A stretch of 64,000 bases of DNA from positions 1 to 64,000 of the forward strand of contig NZ_FOSV01000016.1 in the NCBI RefSeq assembly GCF_900114375.1. The letters are read 5' to 3'. The stretch is from Methylorubrum salsuginis (GTDB lineage Bacteria > Pseudomonadota > Alphaproteobacteria > Rhizobiales > Beijerinckiaceae). Below, piece after piece: positions 34,187-44,335 of the stretch (the first letter of the stretch is position 1; each line of letters starts with the position of its first letter). A program made the position numbers and the translations under genes. The notes under the pieces were generated by a model, which saw only the letters and a program-made list of their open reading frames with translations, was not told the DNA's origin and did no database searches.

Positions 34187-34381
34187 TCAGACGAAATAGG
34201 TGATCGTCGCCGCGAGCGCCGTCGCGACCGTCGCCAGGGCAAAGCCCGAATGCGCGAACATGAGCGAGCCGCGCGAGACGGCGACCGGCTCGTGCTCCTC
34301 GTAGCCGAAGGCTTGACCGGCGGCGCGCTCCAGGCGCGAGAGGGAGAGGTGGCGGGCCTGCGCAGCGGCGGTCATCGGCAT
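34187..34381 (-). CDS. Small C-tail-anchored membrane protein
   Basis: A 64-residue protein: a basic helical N-terminus (MPMTAAAQARHLSLSRLERAAGQ), a short polar middle and a C-terminal hydrophobic helix (SGFALATVATALAATITYFV) that ends the protein. The ATG at 34381 has a GGGAG ribosome site seven bases upstream, so I preferred it to the in-frame ATG at 34390. I recognise no family. It is divergent from parE. Confidence 0.6.
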   Translation of the reverse strand: MPMTAAAQARHLSLSRLERAAGQAFGYEEHEPVAVSRGSLMFAHSGFALATVATALAATITYFV

Positions 34382-34650
34382 GTCTCCCAATGGTCAAGCT
34401 ATCATTGGCGGAACAACGTGCGAACCCGCACATCGGTTCCGCCTCCATAAGATCAGGCACTCCTTAACCATCCGCTTGCATCACTGGCGTGACGGCGCCG
34501 CACCGGACGGTTTGGATGCGGTGCCGCCGCCATGCGAAACTGCGGCGCCGGGGAAGGTTCGGGACGCTTTTTGTTTCCCGTTTGTTCCTGTATCAAGAGG
34601 ATATGAAGAGCCATGCAGCCCGCCTCCGCCCCGATTCGAGGAGCCGTCGC

Positions 34651-36735
<2,085 letters not shown>

Positions 36736-36787
36736 TCCAAATTTCTTGCATTCTTTGGAAAGCCAAGGGATTTTTCTGATTTAGGAT

Positions 36788-36793
36788 TATAAT
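36788..36793 (+). promoter_or_regulatory. Near-consensus -10 box upstream of the DUF6602 gene
   Basis: TATAAT occurs seven bases before the ATG at 36800, so a transcript from it would have almost no leader. No clear -35 hexamer is seen at the usual spacing. The AT-rich setting makes a chance match fairly likely. Confidence 0.35.
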
Positions 36794-36799
36794 AGATCT

Positions 36800-37607
36800 A
36801 TGCCTTCTACTGCAGATTATTTCGCATTCGTTGCAAAAGACCTTCAATCGCGATCAAATTTGATTCGTGAGTGGTATACAATGCACCGTCCCTCTGCGGG
36901 TAGCAGAAGAGAGGATTTGCTGCAAAAAGTTTTTCAAGACATACTTCCAAGTCGTTATACTGTAAGTTCTGGACTGGCGCTTTCTTCTTCAGGGGAGTTC
37001 TCAAATCAAGCGGATATTTTTATCGTAGATGGTCTCAGCAACAGGCCACTTATCGACGGATCTGTCCCGATTTGGTTGATAGAATCTATATATGCCCTTC
37101 TGGAAGTTGAGACCTATTTGGGACCAGGGAAGATAAAAGACTCATTGCAAAAGTGTGCTCGTTTTAAAAATTTAACGAGAAAATATTCTGATCGATTCGA
37201 TCAGTCTATAGACAACTCGCTGTTCGTGTTATGGTCGTACGATTCTCCTAGTGTTGAAACATGTCTTGATAATATTGCTACTGCATATAAACATATTGAT
37301 GCCGACTTGCTTCCAGATTTTATCATATCTCCAATGAAGTTTGTTTTGACCGCTGGTCAGTATCATTGTTTTAGCAAAGTACGGAGCGGAGCGCTCAGAC
37401 TATCGCATTCGATTTGAAGCGACCGGCGGTAAGATGGAAAAGCGCTCATTCCGGGCTTATAAGAGCGACGAAAATTGTTTCATGATGTTTTTTCTTTGGC
37501 TTTTATCATGGTTAGATAGAGCAGGCCCCCGATCTCCCGATCTGGTTGGATACATACCAGAGGGAAGGATAATTGGAGAGAGCCGAGAGGGAATATTTAG
37601 GAGTTGA
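36800..37607 (+). pseudogene. DUF6602-like nuclease-fold gene with a single frameshift
   Basis: The first frame (36800-37417, 205 residues) carries SRREDLLQKVFQDILPSRYTVSSG, QADIFIVDG and LLEVETYLGPGKIKDSLQK, which match my recollection of DUF6602, a family with a PD-(D/E)XK nuclease-like core. It then runs into an unrelated tail. From about 37371 the next frame continues without stops for about 78 codons (LAKYGAERSDYRIRFEAT, then ENCFMMFFLWLLSWLDRAGP) to a TGA at 37605-37607, and looks like the missing C-terminal part. One extra T in the TTTT run at 37369-37372 explains the break. Low GC and different codon use mark it as foreign. Programmed frameshifting or sequencing error are alternatives. 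Confidence 0.7.
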
Positions 37608-37846
37608 TTTACGCACGGCATTCAGTAGATTCAATTAAGTGATTACTCAATATATTTATATATCATGGCTTATTTATGATGTATATATTATGCCGGCGAT
37701 TGATTTATCTTTACATACGACCAATCTATCATGTATAGACTGTTTGGCACAAATTCATTTGACGATTGTTCTGAGGTGAGACTGATTGCAGATAACTGCA
37801 AGATTATAAGTGCTGCGCGGTCAAATTATTCTCAGTTGGCCTTCTT
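37608..37846. other. AT-rich spacer of the foreign patch
   Basis: A very AT-rich stretch of 239 bases, with TATATATCAT and ATGATGTATATA as imperfect inverted arms around 37662-37690. No gene is supported; a short plus-strand frame from 37731 overlaps the HEPN gene antisense. GC content returns to the chromosomal level at about 37850. Confidence 0.5.
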
Positions 37847-38254
37847 TCAGTTTGAGGTGCTCATATCGCTCTCTCCAATCAGAGCTCTCGCTCGGTCGAG
37901 GCAGCGCGAAGCGCCGTTGATCAGATCTGAGGCTTCGGCTTCCGTAATGACGGCAGCTGACCCGACGCCGTAATCGCTCAGTTCCTTGAAGCGGTAGCCG
38001 CGAGCCAGGAAGGTCAGGATTTCCCGGTCGTCGGTGGAAGCGTCGGATAGGAGTTCGGCGAGGGCGGAGCGAACCCCCCGGTGCGTCTTTGCGATCCGCC
38101 CGGTGCGCGCCATCAGCAGCGCCTCGGCTGCGTGGAACGCGGCGTAGTAGGCGCTGCGGGCGGCGACCTTCGCCAGCGGGATCGCGAGGATCGTGCGCGC
38201 GTCGGCCAAATTCTCGGCCGCCTTATCGAGATAGTCCTTCGTCTCGGGCGTCAT
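37847..38254 (-). CDS. HEPN-domain toxin-like RNase of a MNT/HEPN pair
   Basis: The 135-residue helical protein is a HEPN domain: KAAENLADARTIL, ARSAYYAAFHAAEALLMARTG, and the motif GRIAKTHRGV, which contains the R-x4-H signature of catalytic HEPN ribonucleases. In type VII toxin-antitoxin systems such HEPN toxins are inactivated by AMP addition from the partner nucleotidyltransferase. Its ATG overlaps the stop of the upstream MNT gene by four bases, so the two are co-translated. The 3' side faces the AT-rich patch. Confidence 0.85.
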   Translation of the reverse strand: MTPETKDYLDKAAENLADARTILAIPLAKVAARSAYYAAFHAAEALLMARTGRIAKTHRGVRSALAELLSDASTDDREILTFLARGYRFKELSDYGVGSAAVITEAEASDLINGASRCLDRARALIGESDMSTSN

Positions 38255-38574
38255 AGCGCGATGCCTTCGCGCCGCACCTCACCCATGAAGCCCGTGCGGT
38301 CGGCATAGGCATCTGCCGGTAGTGGCAGCGTGTTCACGACCGCGCCGGTCGCCATGAGGAGATCGGTCTCGATTTCGGCAAGCACTTTCGATTCGTGGCC
38401 GAAGCTCTCCATGTCGTTGAGAAAGAGTCCGATGTCGTAATCGGAATCCGGGCGCGCATCGCCCCGCGCCCGTGAGCCGAACAGCACGACGCGCGCGATC
38501 CGCTCGCCGTAGGTATCTTCAAGCGCGGAGCGGAAGCGCACCAGAACCGGGTCCTTGGTCGGATCGACGGTCAT
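38251..38574 (-). CDS. MNT-domain nucleotidyltransferase antitoxin
   Basis: The 107-residue product is a minimal nucleotidyltransferase: VVLFGSRARGDARPDSDYDIGLF near residue 28 has the GSxxxG loop and the paired Asp residues for Mg-ATP. It is the MNT partner of the HEPN gene that follows with a four-base overlap. Known MntA proteins transfer AMP to a Tyr of their HEPN partner, silencing it. The order antitoxin then toxin is the common one. The intact GS...D-x-D motif suggests activity. Confidence 0.85.
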   Translation of the reverse strand: MTVDPTKDPVLVRFRSALEDTYGERIARVVLFGSRARGDARPDSDYDIGLFLNDMESFGHESKVLAEIETDLLMATGAVVNTLPLPADAYADRTGFMGEVRREGIAL

Positions 38575-38600
38575 CGCTCCCTACCTTTTCCAACCCGCAC

Positions 38601-38710
38601 CCTCATCGTGAGGTGCGGAGCGAAGCGAAGCCTCGAAGGAGGGCTCCAGATCGCTCAGCGGGTTCTGGAGCCCTCCTTCGAGGCCGCTTGCGCGGCACCT
38701 CAGGATGAGG
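38601..38710. repeat. 110-base extragenic palindrome (CTCATCCTGAGG type)
   Basis: The left arm (38601-38649) and right arm (38665-38710) are long imperfect reverse complements: CCTCATCGTGAGGTGCGGAG against GCGGCACCTCAGGATGAGG, and CCTCGAAGGAGGGCTCCAG against CTGGAGCCCTCCTTCGAGG. Repeats of this type are widespread in Hyphomicrobiales genomes. It sits between the toxin-antitoxin promoter region and the flavin monooxygenase gene. Confidence 0.8.
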
Positions 38711-38821
38711 GGATCGTGTGGGAGAAAACAAGACTCCGGCGCAGGCGTGATCCGAGCCATGCCGCACGCGCCGCGTCGCCCCATATCGCCTGCATCGAGC
38801 CAAAAGCGGCCGGAGCCAGTC

Positions 38822-40183
38822 ATGGGCGAAACTGCCAAAAACAAGAAACTCCACCTCGGCGCCTTCATGCGCCCCATCGGCATCCACACCGCGTGGTGGC
38901 GCTATCCCGGCGGCTATCCGGATGCGAACTTCAACCTCGATCACCTCGTGCGCTTCATTCGTACGCTGGAGGCGGCGAAGTTCGATGCGTTCTTCATGGC
39001 GGATCATCTCGCCGTGATGAAGATGCCGATGGAGGCGCTCAAGCGCTCGGCCACCGTCACCTCGTTCGATCCGCTGACGCTGCTGCCCGCACTCGCCATG
39101 GTGACGGAGCGGATCGGGCTGATCGCCACCGCCTCGACCACCTACAACGAGCCCTATCACGTCGCTCGCAAGTTCGCCTCGCTCGACCATATCTCGAAGG
39201 GCCGTGCGGCCTGGAACCTCGTCACCTCGGGCAACCCCGACGAGGCGTTGAACTTCGGGCGCGACGCCCATCTCGACCACCCGGTCCGCTACGCCCGCGC
39301 CCGCGAGTTTTTCGAGGTCGTCACGGGGTTGTGGGACTCGTGGGCGGACGACGCCTTCGTGCGCGATGTCGAGGCCGGGCTCTATTTCGATCCCAAAAAA
39401 CTGCACACCCTCGACCACAAGGGCGAATTCCTAAAGGTGAAGGGCCCGCTCAACGTGGCCCGTCCGGTCCAGGGCTGGCCGGTGATCGTGCAGGCCGGGG
39501 CGTCGGATGCGGGCCGGCAGATCGCGGCGGAGACCGCCGAGATGGTGTTCGGCTCGTCCTCGACGCTGGAAGCGGGCCAGAAATTCTACGCCGACGTGAA
39601 GGGCCGGATGCGTGCCGCCGGCCGCGCGCCGGACAAGCTGAAGATCCTGCCCGGCGCCTTCGTCGTGGTCGGCGGCACGGAAGGTGAGGCGCGGGAGAAG
39701 AAGGCGCGGCTCGATGCACTGGTGCCGGTGGAGAGCGGGCTCGCCAATCTCTCGGTCCGGCTCGGCACCGACGCCTCGGGCTTCGATCTCGACGCGCCGC
39801 TCCCTGAGATTCCCGAGACCAACGCCAGCAAGAGCGGGCAGGCGCAGATCGTCGACTACGCCCGCCGCACCGGGGCCACCGTGCGCGAACTCGCCCGCAA
39901 GGTCGGCGGCTATGGCGGGCTGAGCTTCATCGGCACGCCGGAGCAGATCGCCGACCGGATGGCCGAGTGGCTCCACACGGAAGCCTGCGACGGCTTCAAC
40001 GTCATGTTCCCCTTCGTGCCCGAGGGGCTCGACGATTTTTGTACGGGCGTCGTGCCCGAGTTGCAGCGCCGCGGCCTGTTTCGCACCGAGTACGAGGGCA
40101 CGACGCTGCGGGATCATCTCGGGCTGAAGCGGCCGGGCAACCGCTTTTTTGAGGGGCGTGAAGCCGTCAACGCCGGTTCGTGA
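38822..40183 (+). CDS. LLM-class flavin-dependent monooxygenase (NtaA/SnaA/DszA type)
   Basis: The 453-residue product is a bacterial-luciferase-like FMNH2-dependent monooxygenase of the nitrilotriacetate/sulfone group: LGAFMRPIGIHTAWWRYPGGYPD at the start, KFDAFFMADHLA, TERIGLIATASTTYNEPYHVARKFASLDHISKGRAAWNLVTS near 100-140, and GQAGASDAG-type VQAGASDAGRQIAAE near 240. Members need a separate flavin reductase and oxidise sulfur compounds, NTA or xenobiotics; the substrate is unknown here and no reductase is adjacent. The ATG giving MGETAKNKK is chosen by homology. Confidence 0.88.
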   Translation: MGETAKNKKLHLGAFMRPIGIHTAWWRYPGGYPDANFNLDHLVRFIRTLEAAKFDAFFMADHLAVMKMPMEALKRSATVTSFDPLTLLPALAMVTERIGLIATASTTYNEPYHVARKFASLDHISKGRAAWNLVTSGNPDEALNFGRDAHLDHPVRYARAREFFEVVTGLWDSWADDAFVRDVEAGLYFDPKKLHTLDHKGEFLKVKGPLNVARPVQGWPVIVQAGASDAGRQIAAETAEMVFGSSSTLEAGQKFYADVKGRMRAAGRAPDKLKILPGAFVVVGGTEGEAREKKARLDALVPVESGLANLSVRLGTDASGFDLDAPLPEIPETNASKSGQAQIVDYARRTGATVRELARKVGGYGGLSFIGTPEQIADRMAEWLHTEACDGFNVMFPFVPEGLDDFCTGVVPELQRRGLFRTEYEGTTLRDHLGLKRPGNRFFEGREAVNAGS

Positions 40184-40490
40184 GCCCGTAGAGCACGAAC
40201 CCCGCGAGACCGGCGAGCGCCAGGGCCAGCATCGGCTGGCTGCCGACCCGGTCGGCCGCCGCCAGGCCGCCGTGCTTGGCCCGCTCGACGAACGCCGTGC
40301 CCTTCAAGAGGCGTGCGGCCCGCGCCCGGTTCTCCTCGCGGATCGGCACGCGCACCACGAAGCCGTCGCCGCTGCGGAAGATGTCGATGCTGTTGCGGGC
40401 GAACCCTGCGCGCACCAGCCGGCTCTTGGCGGCGTGGGCGGAATCGCGGGTGGCGAAATCGGCCTCGATGCCGACGGTGTCGTGGGACAT
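40167..40490 (-). CDS. Small protein with C-terminal membrane helix
   Basis: The 107-residue product begins MSHDTVGIEADFATRDSAHAAKSRLVRAGF, has a ferredoxin-like flip-flop of helices and strands (IDIFRSGDGFVVRVPIRE), and ends with a hydrophobic helix (MLALALAGLAGFVLYGL) and NRR. The layout resembles small 'general stress'-like or SPOR-less proteins that sense the membrane, but I do not recognise it. A perfect AGGAGG site lies five bases before the ATG. Its 3' end overlaps the convergent monooxygenase by 17 bases. Confidence 0.7.
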   Translation of the reverse strand: MSHDTVGIEADFATRDSAHAAKSRLVRAGFARNSIDIFRSGDGFVVRVPIREENRARAARLLKGTAFVERAKHGGLAAADRVGSQPMLALALAGLAGFVLYGLTNRR

Positions 40491-40557
40491 GTCTCCTCCT
40501 CGACGGATTCTCTGTCGGGAGGAGCAATCCGGCGCCCACGGCGCCGGTTCCGACGCC

Positions 40558-40800
40558 TCAGGCCGCCACGTCCGCCTCGCAGGCATCGACGCGCACCGCG
40601 CCGTCCGCGGTCAGCGAGCAGATCACTTCGGTGCCGTCCTCCAGCGCGAAGGCATGGAACAGCCGCCGCTCCAGTTCTTCCAAGCCCTCGCCGGGCAGTT
40701 CCGCGATCTCGTCACGGGTCCGCTCTTCGAGGTCCGGCAGAACACCGCGGCTCTCGCCGAGTTCCTGTGCGGATTTCGTCAGGATCACATCGAAAGACAT
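40558..40800 (-). CDS. Small cytosolic protein of unknown function
   Basis: An 80-residue acidic protein (MSFDVILTKSAQELGESRGVL...LFHAFALEDGTEVICSLTADG) with a very good AGGAGG ribosome site six bases before the ATG. No signal peptide or membrane helix. I recognise no family. It is 67 bp upstream of the membrane-anchored small gene on the same strand, so they may be co-transcribed. Confidence 0.65.
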   Translation of the reverse strand: MSFDVILTKSAQELGESRGVLPDLEERTRDEIAELPGEGLEELERRLFHAFALEDGTEVICSLTADGAVRVDACEADVAA

Positions 40801-41183
40801 TGTCGCCTCCTTGCAACGACCTTGTCCGAAGTCGCGGAAGACAAGCCGATCTTGCGTCTTTTTTGGGGCAAGGGATGTTTGTGGGGACTCAGGCGCCGGC
40901 GCCCGCCTCCGCGGATGTGAAGTCCCCCTGGGCTTTTGCTCCGCTCGACGCCTCGGCCGAGAGCCGAGGTCGGCTGCGCGGGGCGCTCTTCGCGCCCGGC
41001 CATACGGGGCTGCCGTACGATGCTTTCCGAGACGTGATGTGATGCGGCGTCTGGCAAACAGGCTGGCGTGCGGCTGTGACGCAGCCGCCCCGCGGGACTT
41101 TTCGGGAGCCTCTTGCGGCTGCGCCGTTCTACCTTCCCGTCCCGGCCATTCAGGGCCGGACCCCGTCCGGAGGCCGGCCCCGC
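40801..41183. other. Intergenic region with an extragenic repeat
   Basis: No gene seen in these 383 bases. A CTTGTC/GACAAG hairpin lies near 40821-40845. A repeat (40942-41020) shares CGGCAGCCCCGTATGGCCGG and GCGCGAAGAGCG, on the minus strand, with a copy at 44761-44835. Confidence 0.6.
40942..41020 (-). repeat. Extragenic repeat, copy 1 (CCCCGTATGGCCGGGCG type)
   Basis: Read on the minus strand, this contains CGGCAGCCCCGTATGGCCGG, GCGCGAAGAGCG and a GCCTCGGCTCTCGGCCGAGG hairpin, matching 44761-44835 in order and spacing with some substitutions. Confidence 0.65.
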
Positions 41184-41402
41184 ATGAACCCGATCCTCGT
41201 CGTCGCCCTCGTCTGCGCTTCGACCGTGCAGGTGCCCGATTGCTCGCGGGAGACGGCGCTCGACGTCGTCGTCGGGCCGGCGCACACCCTGCAGGAATGC
41301 CTGATCCAGGGGCCGGTGCTCGCCGCCAGCGCCGGGCATACCCCGAGCGACACCAAGACCTATGTGAAGACGCGCTGCGAACAGCGGCGCAACGGGGGCT
41401 GA
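41184..41402 (+). CDS. Small exported or membrane-linked protein
   Basis: A 72-residue protein starting MNPILVVALVCASTVQVPDC, a short hydrophobic N-terminus, followed by SRETALDVV and GHTPSDTKTYVKTRCEQRR. It carries four cysteines (two in the N-terminal segment, LQEC in the middle, TRC near the end). It may be secreted with disulfides, but the signal sequence is short. I recognise no family. The next gene starts two bases after its stop. Confidence 0.6.
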   Translation: MNPILVVALVCASTVQVPDCSRETALDVVVGPAHTLQECLIQGPVLAASAGHTPSDTKTYVKTRCEQRRNGG

Positions 41403-41404
41403 CG

Positions 41405-41707
41405 ATGGCTGAGAACGACGAGGGCGCGGTCGATCCGATCCGTGCGGTGGAGATGCGGCTGCGGGCGCGGCTCGCCGTGGTCGAGCGGGCGGCGTGGTTC
41501 GGGTTCGTCGCGGCCATGCGCGCCGATCCCGCCGGGACCGAAGCCGCCATCGCGTCCGAGCGCGCCCGCTGCCGCGAAGGCTTCGGCAGTGGCGCCTGGG
41601 CGAAGGACCTGACGGCGGCCGAGCGGGCGCTGCTGGGCTCGGAGGTCGATACCGGGCTCGCGGGGCTGATCGAGGACGCCAAGGCCGAGATCGCGGACGA
41701 CGCCTGA
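41405..41707 (+). CDS. Small helical protein of unknown function
   Basis: A 100-residue, Ala/Arg/Glu-rich, helical protein (MAENDEGAVDPIRAVEMRLRARLAVVERAAWFGFVAAMRAD...). No signal peptide. It follows the previous small gene with only two bases between, so translation is probably coupled. I recognise no family. Confidence 0.6.
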   Translation: MAENDEGAVDPIRAVEMRLRARLAVVERAAWFGFVAAMRADPAGTEAAIASERARCREGFGSGAWAKDLTAAERALLGSEVDTGLAGLIEDAKAEIADDA

Positions 41708-41829
41708 CGCGGTCAAAACGCCCCTCCCCCGCGCCATCCTTTCGCCTTGCGGTGATGGCGGAAGGAGTCCAGTGTCCCCCGCCGAACCGGCGCCAGCCTC
41801 AAGAAGGGGCAACCCCTGGGCGGCGCCGC

Positions 41830-43746
41830 ATGGAGCCGCGTCTGGTGATCATGAACGGAACCACTGCCCGCCGGAGCGCCGCCGCGCTCGCCCTGCTTCT
41901 CTCGGGCACTGTCGCCGGCAGCCTGCCGGCCGCCGCCTTGCAGCCGCGGGAATCCTCGCCGATCTCCGAATACGAGCCGGCGGAATCGCTCGAAGGCAAC
42001 TTCCTCTCGGCCTACATCGCCGGCGCCTCGAAGGACACGGCCGCCGCCGCGAGCTTCTACCGCGAGGCGGTGAAGGGCGACCCGCGCAATGCCGAGCTTC
42101 TGGAGCGGGCCTTCGTCTCGCTGCTGGCCGACGGCGCCATGACCGACGCCTTCCGCGCCGCCGAGCGCCTCGCCACCCGCGAGGGGTCGAACGGCCTCGC
42201 CCAACTGGCGCTCGGCGTGCGTCAGCTCAAGGCTGGGCAATATGCGCCCGCCCGCCAGAGCTTCGCCCGCAGCGGCAAGGGCGCGGCGGCCGACCTCACC
42301 GCGACGCTGCTGACCGCTTGGGCCTATGCCGGCGCCGGGGACGGCAAGCGCGCCAACGAGACGCTGAACCGCCTGCGCGGCGAGCGTTACTTCAACGTCT
42401 TCCGCGACTACCATGCCGGGCTGATCGCCGCGCTCGTCGGCGACAAGGGCGAGGCCGAGCGCAAGCTGAAGGCGGCGTTCGACGCCGACCACAACACCCT
42501 GCGCATCGTCGATGCCTATGCCCGCTTCGAGGCCGGGATCGGCCGCACCGATCTCGCCATCGACGCCTATAGCCAGTTCGAGAAGGCGATGCCGCGCCAC
42601 CCGATGGTGGTGGACGCCCTCGACAAGCTCAAGGCCGGCAAGCCCCTGCCGCCGCTGATCGCCTCGGCGCAGGAGGGCGCGGCCGAGGTGCTCTACGGGC
42701 TCGGCTCCGCCGGCTCGACCCAGGGGGACGAGCTTCCGGCCGTCGTCTATCTCCGGCTCGCCCTCTACCTCGCCCCCGAGCATGCGGTGGCGCGGCTGAC
42801 GCTCGCCGACACCCTCGACCGGATGAAGCAGACCGAGCGCTCGAACGAGGCCTACGCCCAGATCCCGGCGAATTCCCCGCTCAAGCTCAACGCCGACATC
42901 CAGATCGGCCTCAACCTCGAGCAGATGGGCCGGGGCGACGAGGCGCTGGAGCACCTGACCGGCGTGCTCAAGGCCAACCCCGACAACATCGACGTCATCT
43001 CCGCCGTCGGCAACGTCCAGCGCTCGCGCAAGAAATTCGCCGAGGCCGCCGAGACCTATACCCGCGCGATCAAGCTGATCCCGGCGGGCAATGAGGCCAA
43101 CCACTGGACGCTCTACTATTTCCGCGGCACCGCCTATGAGCGCGCCGGCAAGTGGAACGAGGCCGAGGCCGACCTCAAGAAGGCGCTGACCCTGCTGCCG
43201 CCGACCCAGCCCAACGCCAAGGCGCAGGTGCTCAACTACCTCGCCTATTCCTGGGTCGATCGGAACATGAACATCGACGAGAGCTTCAAGATGCTGAAGC
43301 AGGCCGTCGATCTGTCGCCCCGCGACGGCATGATCATCGATTCCCTCGGCTGGGCCTATTTCCGCCTCGGCCGCTGGGACGACGCGGTGCGCGAGCTGGA
43401 GAAGGCGGTCGAGCTGAAGCCCGGCGACCCGACCATCAACGACCACCTCGGCGACGCCTATTGGCGCACGGGCCGACGGCTGGAGGGCAAGTTCCAGTGG
43501 CAGCACGCCAAGGACCTGAACCCCGAGCCGGACGATCTCGAGAAGATCAACGCCAAGCTGAAGGACGGCTTGCCCGAGCCGGACAAGCCGACCGCCACCG
43601 CCGAGAACCCGCCCGTTCCGGCTCCGGCCGAGCCGGTCCCCGCCCCCGTGGCGGCCCCGCACAACCCGCAGAATCCGGAGCTGCCCAAGGGCGCCCCGGC
43701 CCCGGGCGACGCGCCGGGCTCGGCCGACAAGAAGCCGGGCGGTTAG
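41830..43746 (+). CDS. Exported tetratricopeptide-repeat protein
   Basis: The 638-residue product starts with a signal-peptide-like segment (RRSAAALALLLSGTVAGSLPAAAL), then a long run of TPR helices: SAYIAGASKDTAAAASFYREAVKGDPRN, AAETYTRAIKLIP, YYFRGTAYERAGKWNEAEADLKKAL, SLGWAYFRLGRWDDAVRELEKAVEL and INDHLGDAYWRTGRRLEGKFQW. The last 60 residues are Pro/Ala-rich and disordered. This architecture is common in Hyphomicrobiales envelope proteins, presumably as a scaffold for protein complexes. An in-frame ATG at 41851 is a shorter start. It ends directly in a REP-like pair. Confidence 0.8.
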   Translation: MEPRLVIMNGTTARRSAAALALLLSGTVAGSLPAAALQPRESSPISEYEPAESLEGNFLSAYIAGASKDTAAAASFYREAVKGDPRNAELLERAFVSLLADGAMTDAFRAAERLATREGSNGLAQLALGVRQLKAGQYAPARQSFARSGKGAAADLTATLLTAWAYAGAGDGKRANETLNRLRGERYFNVFRDYHAGLIAALVGDKGEAERKLKAAFDADHNTLRIVDAYARFEAGIGRTDLAIDAYSQFEKAMPRHPMVVDALDKLKAGKPLPPLIASAQEGAAEVLYGLGSAGSTQGDELPAVVYLRLALYLAPEHAVARLTLADTLDRMKQTERSNEAYAQIPANSPLKLNADIQIGLNLEQMGRGDEALEHLTGVLKANPDNIDVISAVGNVQRSRKKFAEAAETYTRAIKLIPAGNEANHWTLYYFRGTAYERAGKWNEAEADLKKALTLLPPTQPNAKAQVLNYLAYSWVDRNMNIDESFKMLKQAVDLSPRDGMIIDSLGWAYFRLGRWDDAVRELEKAVELKPGDPTINDHLGDAYWRTGRRLEGKFQWQHAKDLNPEPDDLEKINAKLKDGLPEPDKPTATAENPPVPAPAEPVPAPVAAPHNPQNPELPKGAPAPGDAPGSADKKPGG

Positions 43747-43860
43747 AGCATCGGCCCGAAAGGTGGGAACCGGCTTTCGGAAAAAAGCCGATGCGGCACA
43801 ATAACGTAGAGCCTCGGCCCGATAGGTCGGGATCGGCTTTCTCGGAAAAGGCCGGTGCGT
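43745..43860. repeat. Second tandem pair of REP-like palindromes
   Basis: AGAGCATCGGCCCGAAAGGT, CCGGCTTTCGGAAAAAAGCC, GATGCGGCACAATAACG, then a more diverged second palindrome (AGCCTCGGCCCGATAGG ... AAAAGGCCGGTGCGTC). Order and spacer agree with the pair at 350-456. Confidence 0.8.
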
Positions 43861-43970
43861 CACCACAACCCGGACCATCGGGGGATGCGTTATCCCTTCC
43901 GATGGTCGGGGGGCTGGGAATGCGATGCGATGAGAGCCGGTGATCCGGCTCTTTCCTTTTCAGGGGCGTG

Positions 43971-44276
43971 TTACGCCGCGTCTTCCTCGTCGATCGGGTC
44001 CGCGGTCCAGGCCGTGGCGAAGGCGGCGAGATGGCGGGAATCCGAGAAGGCCAGCACGGTCACCGTGCGCTCCGCCGGCATTCCGCCCGGATGAGGAGCG
44101 AGCAGGATCTTTTCCTGAGACAGGCGCGCATCGGGCGCGTTCTGCGCGATCCAGGCCTGCGCCTCCGGCGTCAGCGTGGCGGGATCGCTGAGCGCACGCG
44201 AATCCGCCCTCAGCACGATGATCGTGGTGCCGAGCGCCGGGTTGGCCCCCTGTAATTGCTTGATGATATCGATCAT
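43971..44276 (-). CDS. Protein of unknown function paired with the EthD gene
   Basis: A 101-residue cytosolic protein: MIDIIKQLQGANPALGTTIIVLRADSR, TLTPEAQAWIAQNAPDA, AERTVTVLAFSDSRHLAAFATAW, ending with an acidic DEEDAA tail. The alternating strands and helices suggest a small alpha/beta fold, perhaps a dimeric alpha/beta barrel as in the EthD/ABM families, but this is weak. It lies 59 bp downstream of the EthD gene on the same strand. I recognise no specific family. Confidence 0.6.
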   Translation of the reverse strand: MIDIIKQLQGANPALGTTIIVLRADSRALSDPATLTPEAQAWIAQNAPDARLSQEKILLAPHPGGMPAERTVTVLAFSDSRHLAAFATAWTADPIDEEDAA

Positions 44277-44335
44277 CGACGCCTCGTCCTGTCCCTTTGC
44301 GTTGTCCGGGCCGGTGGACCGGCCCGGAGAGACGC

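Noticed and set aside
37731..37973. An 80-codon plus-strand frame at the edge of the AT-rich patch
   Set aside because: Its second half lies antisense to the HEPN gene and its first half lacks coding character.
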